A stretch of 64,000 bases of DNA from Pedobacter quisquiliarum (lineage in GTDB: Bacteria; Bacteroidota; Bacteroidia; Sphingobacteriales; Sphingobacteriaceae): NCBI RefSeq assembly GCF_014642175.1, contig NZ_BMIL01000003.1:62001-126000 (forward strand), read 5' to 3'. The position numbers were made by a program, and so were the translations under genes. The notes beneath the pieces were generated by a model that saw only the letters and a list, made by a program, of their open reading frames with translations, made no database searches and had not been told where the DNA came from. Shown here piece by piece: positions 61,275 to 64,000 of this stretch; position 1 is the stretch's first letter; each line of letters begins with the position of its first letter.

Positions 61275-64000
61275 TTATCGAATCGGGATCTGTATTGTTA
61301 CCATTGTGCCGGTTTCACCCCGTTGTCTGATGTGGATTTGTATAAATATGTCTTCAGTTTGATTCAACAATTGTACACGTTCCTGTGTGAGACTCATTCC
61401 CTTACTCGTGTGATCGGTATTCTTTAATTTCTGGGAATTCTCAATACCAATCCCGTCATCAACAATGTTGATGAGCAACTGTTCCTGATCTACAACCTCC
61501 ATGGTGATGTTGATGTGGCCACCTTCCTCCTTAGGCATGATGCCATGCCAGATTGCATTTTCTATGTAGGGCTGGAGCAGCATAGAAGGGATTAAAATCT
61601 CTTCTTTATCAATATTCGGATCGATCTCTATGGTATAATTTAATTTACCTCCAAAACGTTTTTTCTCCAGTCCGAGGTAAAGGTTTAAATATTCAAGCTC
61701 TTCCTCCAGGGAGATGAAGCTTTTGGTACATATTTCAAGATTCTTACGAATCAATCTCGCAAAGCCTGTTAATATCTTGTTGGCAGAGGACGTATCCTTT
61801 GTATTGATGTAATGTTGCACAGAGTTCATCACATTAAAAATAAAGTGTGGGTTCATCATCGCCAGAAGGGCACGCTGCTCCAGGATGAGGATTTTATGTT
61901 TCAGCACAAGTTGTTTTTGTTCCTGGTTTTTCTGCCATTTGGTGATAATTACGGCAATCTTGTAGAAAGTGAAACTCGCGGCTATTAACAGCACAAAAAT
62001 GAACCAGTTTCTTTGCCAGAAATGTTCCTCCAGCTTGAACTTTATTCTTGTCGGATCACTCCAGTCTGTGCTGTTGGATCTGGTACTGATTTCGAAAGTG
62101 TAATTGCCTGGTGATAAAGAGGAGAATTCCAGGCGACGGTTTCGGGTTTCTGTCCAGGTGTCTTCTGGTTTGAGTCTGAACCGGTATAGTAAATCCTGTT
62201 TTTGAAAGTCTATCGCGCTAAAGATAAAAGTAATGTTGTTTTTTGATGGGTTCAAAGCCTGGAGGGTGTCGGCAACCTCCAGGTTACTGTTGTTGTTTAA
62301 GATGGCGGACACGATGACCTTAGGGGCTTTATTCTTCTTCGTGAAGCCCTTCTTAGGAAAATAGACTAAGCCATTATTTGTTGCAAAGTAGGCTGTTGTT
62401 TTGCCGATGTAAAGGTCGTTAACATCGTTCTTTAACAGGGCGTTTGTATATTCAAAACTTTGAATCTCAATTTCCGGCCCGTCTATACAGATGTTGTTAA
62501 TACCATTGTTCGTAATAACCCAGAGGTGATTACCATCCACAAAGAGCTTTTTGCAAATGTTGTCGGCAAGGCCATCGTTGACGGTGATCTTCTTGATGAT
62601 TTTTCCGTCCTGAATATAGGCAAGTCCGTACCCGTCCGTCGCGATTACAAGCATGCCATTCTCTAATGTGTTAATGTCATTAATGCGTTTTTCGCTGAAG
62701 TATGCTCTATCCGCAGCTGTAATAAGGCCAGGCGCTCCGATGGCGTTTAAGCCGTCAATGTTTGAGTACCAGAGTGCACCTTCCTGGTTGAAGTGAACAG
62801 CATAAGCCCGGCCAGCATAGAAGTTTTGGCCTTTGCTCAGCTTCAAGGCATGGAACTGAAAGTTTTGTAAGGGATTTTTGATAGAGAAAACGCCTGAGGC
62901 AGACGCAATCGCCAGCTCATTCCTAGAACTGAGGCTAAAATTTTTAACGGCGATAACTGAATTGGTGACTTCTTGCAGCAACTCCGGTTTTTGTACGCCA
63001 TAGATGTCGTTAATACGTCCAATACTGAAATCGGTGCTGAAGTACATCGACTGATTTAGGCTATCAATATGCAGCTGCTTAATATTCCCTTTAGCACCGA
63101 TAGTCTCCAGCCTGAGTTCACGAATGGAAACAGCGTTTTTCTCCAGGACGTTTATGACGCCCTTATCCATCCCTAACCATAATCGTCTATGCTTATCTTT
63201 GGAAATACTTTTTATATAATTGCTGGATAGTCCTTCTGCCTGCCCGATTATGTAAGTTCGATTTTCCTCACGGGGGAGCATGTAAATCCCATTTGACGTG
63301 GTGAACCACATGTTATCGGATCTATCCTTAATTACCTGGCTGGTTGGTATGTTGTGCAGGTACTGTTTTGCAGGCGATCCTTTCTGATACACGGTTACGC
63401 CTTCGTTGTTGCTGAGCCATAATTCCGTGGCGCTGGCATGAATGAAGCCAAGCTTAGTGTTGAGCATGGCTTTAGGAATATGGAGCTCAATTGTACTTAT
63501 ACCATTATCAATTGATCTCAAACCGGTTGCATCAAGCAGCAGCAGTTTGCCTCCGGTCTTGATATCTATTGTCTTGTGCGATAGCGTATTAGGGATGTGC
63601 GTTGCAGGATAAAAACTGCCGTTTTTATAGCGCATCACAGCATGCTCGTTTATGATCCAGATGTTCTGCTGTGCATCCTGGTACACTGAGGCATTAATAA
63701 ACTGCATGTTCATATCCCTGGAACTAAAGCGCAAAAGCTTGTCGCCATCGTACATGTACAAGATGTTTTTGTTACTGCCGAACCACAACCTACCCTCATC
63801 GTCTTCAAAAAAGGATATTATGATTTCCGTAATATTCAGCTTTCGAAGTAAGTCGGAATTTGATTTATTAAATATTTTGCCCTTTTTAAAATAGCTTAGC
63901 TTCCCACTGAAACTGAGGAACCAGATCCTGCCCAAACGATCCTCCTTGATCTGTAGAATCTGATTGTCGGGCAAACCATCATCAATACTGAAATTCCGGA
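61275..64000 (-). CDS. Two-component propeller sensor kinase (LytS type), 5' end missing
   Basis: The frame runs past the right edge; about 908 codons are visible. The sequence at the edge reads FSIDDGLPDNQILQIKEDRL, a propeller (Reg_prop) repeat, so the start lies outside. Further repeats include DRSDNMWFTTSNGIYMLPRE and DKHRRLWLGMDKGVINVL. A Y_Y_Y domain (LEFSSLSPGNYTFEIST) leads to one membrane helix (WFIFVLLIAASFTFYKIAVI), a LytS-type kinase with MMNPHFIFNVMNSVQHYI and an HATPase domain (PYIENAIWHGI, DDGIGI). The propeller should sense a periplasmic signal. No LytTR partner is visible on this side. Confidence 0.92.
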   Translation of the reverse strand, partial: RNFSIDDGLPDNQILQIKEDRLGRIWFLSFSGKLSYFKKGKIFNKSNSDLLRKLNITEIIISFFEDDEGRLWFGSNKNILYMYDGDKLLRFSSRDMNMQFINASVYQDAQQNIWIINEHAVMRYKNGSFYPATHIPNTLSHKTIDIKTGGKLLLLDATGLRSIDNGISTIELHIPKAMLNTKLGFIHASATELWLSNNEGVTVYQKGSPAKQYLHNIPTSQVIKDRSDNMWFTTSNGIYMLPREENRTYIIGQAEGLSSNYIKSISKDKHRRLWLGMDKGVINVLEKNAVSIRELRLETIGAKGNIKQLHIDSLNQSMYFSTDFSIGRINDIYGVQKPELLQEVTNSVIAVKNFSLSSRNELAIASASGVFSIKNPLQNFQFHALKLSKGQNFYAGRAYAVHFNQEGALWYSNIDGLNAIGAPGLITAADRAYFSEKRINDINTLENGMLVIATDGYGLAYIQDGKIIKKITVNDGLADNICKKLFVDGNHLWVITNNGINNICIDGPEIEIQSFEYTNALLKNDVNDLYIGKTTAYFATNNGLVYFPKKGFTKKNKAPKVIVSAILNNNSNLEVADTLQALNPSKNNITFIFSAIDFQKQDLLYRFRLKPEDTWTETRNRRLEFSSLSPGNYTFEISTRSNSTDWSDPTRIKFKLEEHFWQRNWFIFVLLIAASFTFYKIAVIITKWQKNQEQKQLVLKHKILILEQRALLAMMNPHFIFNVMNSVQHYINTKDTSSANKILTGFARLIRKNLEICTKSFISLEEELEYLNLYLGLEKKRFGGKLNYTIEIDPNIDKEEILIPSMLLQPYIENAIWHGIMPKEEGGHINITMEVVDQEQLLINIVDDGIGIENSQKLKNTDHTSKGMSLTQERVQLLNQTEDIFIQIHIRQRGETGTMVTIQIPIR

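Overview
The window reads as a core chromosomal segment of a Bacteroidota bacterium, most likely a Sphingobacteriaceae member (Pedobacter/Mucilaginibacter-like). The reasons are: many starts lie just downstream of Bacteroidota-type promoters (TTG, then about 20 nt, then TAnnTTTG) with almost no Shine-Dalgarno sequences; a type IX secretion cargo gene sits next to a PorP/SprF gene; Rho has a long N-terminal insertion; LysRS has a C-terminal extension; and PurS, group 2 PyrF, DUF2851 and GlmU-like proteins are of the kind found in this phylum. I saw no tRNA, rRNA, CRISPR array, insertion sequence or prophage. Lineage is inferred from gene content, not from a phylogeny.

Layout. 1-2546 (minus): ADP-heptose/LPS core operon (rfaE1, gmhA, rfaE2, GT9 glycosyltransferase cut by the left edge). 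2649-6112 (minus): PolX with a degenerate polymerase site, and SppA. 6166-9709: folK, an HPt protein, purS, pssA, rho. 9978-13600: pyrF, an EamA transporter, DUF2851 and a Rnk/GreA-C-like factor, with an 11-nt repeat array between the last two. 13601-14131: mostly non-coding, with one possible 41-48 aa gene. 14132-19175 (plus): PspC, FtsK, LolA-like, MBL hydrolase, OmpA-like protein.

19176-30141 is the most distinctive region. A minus-strand operon runs from an E1-like/nitroreductase fusion (Rv1355c/MoeY-like) through a GNAT-fold acyltransferase, a 7TM sensor kinase and a receiver-kinase hybrid to a lone receiver. Divergent from it are two paralogous receivers, the second followed after 5 nt by a type IX-secreted surface protein and PorP/SprF. 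My hypothesis is that the operon pairs synthesis or modification of a small molecule with membrane sensing, and that the divergent genes may be an output.

30146-45894: rpoN, mscL, a LiaF-like/LytS/LytTR envelope-stress module, rpmH-rnpA-yidD-tsaB, a large unknown protein, DUF423-priA, a beta-barrel protein, pcm, smpB, an Nramp-UspA fusion, and an Lrp regulator. 45914-52283: ung, a thioredoxin-like protein, a TPR protein, a second 11-nt repeat array flanked by terminators, lysS, an acyl-CoA synthetase, iscA. 52347-60902: iscU, iscS, methylmalonyl-CoA epimerase, L31, a GlmU-like protein, tpiA, prmA, an Mpl-like ligase, an XRE regulator, a YghO-like protein and a small acidic protein. 61275-64000: a two-component propeller sensor kinase cut by the right edge.
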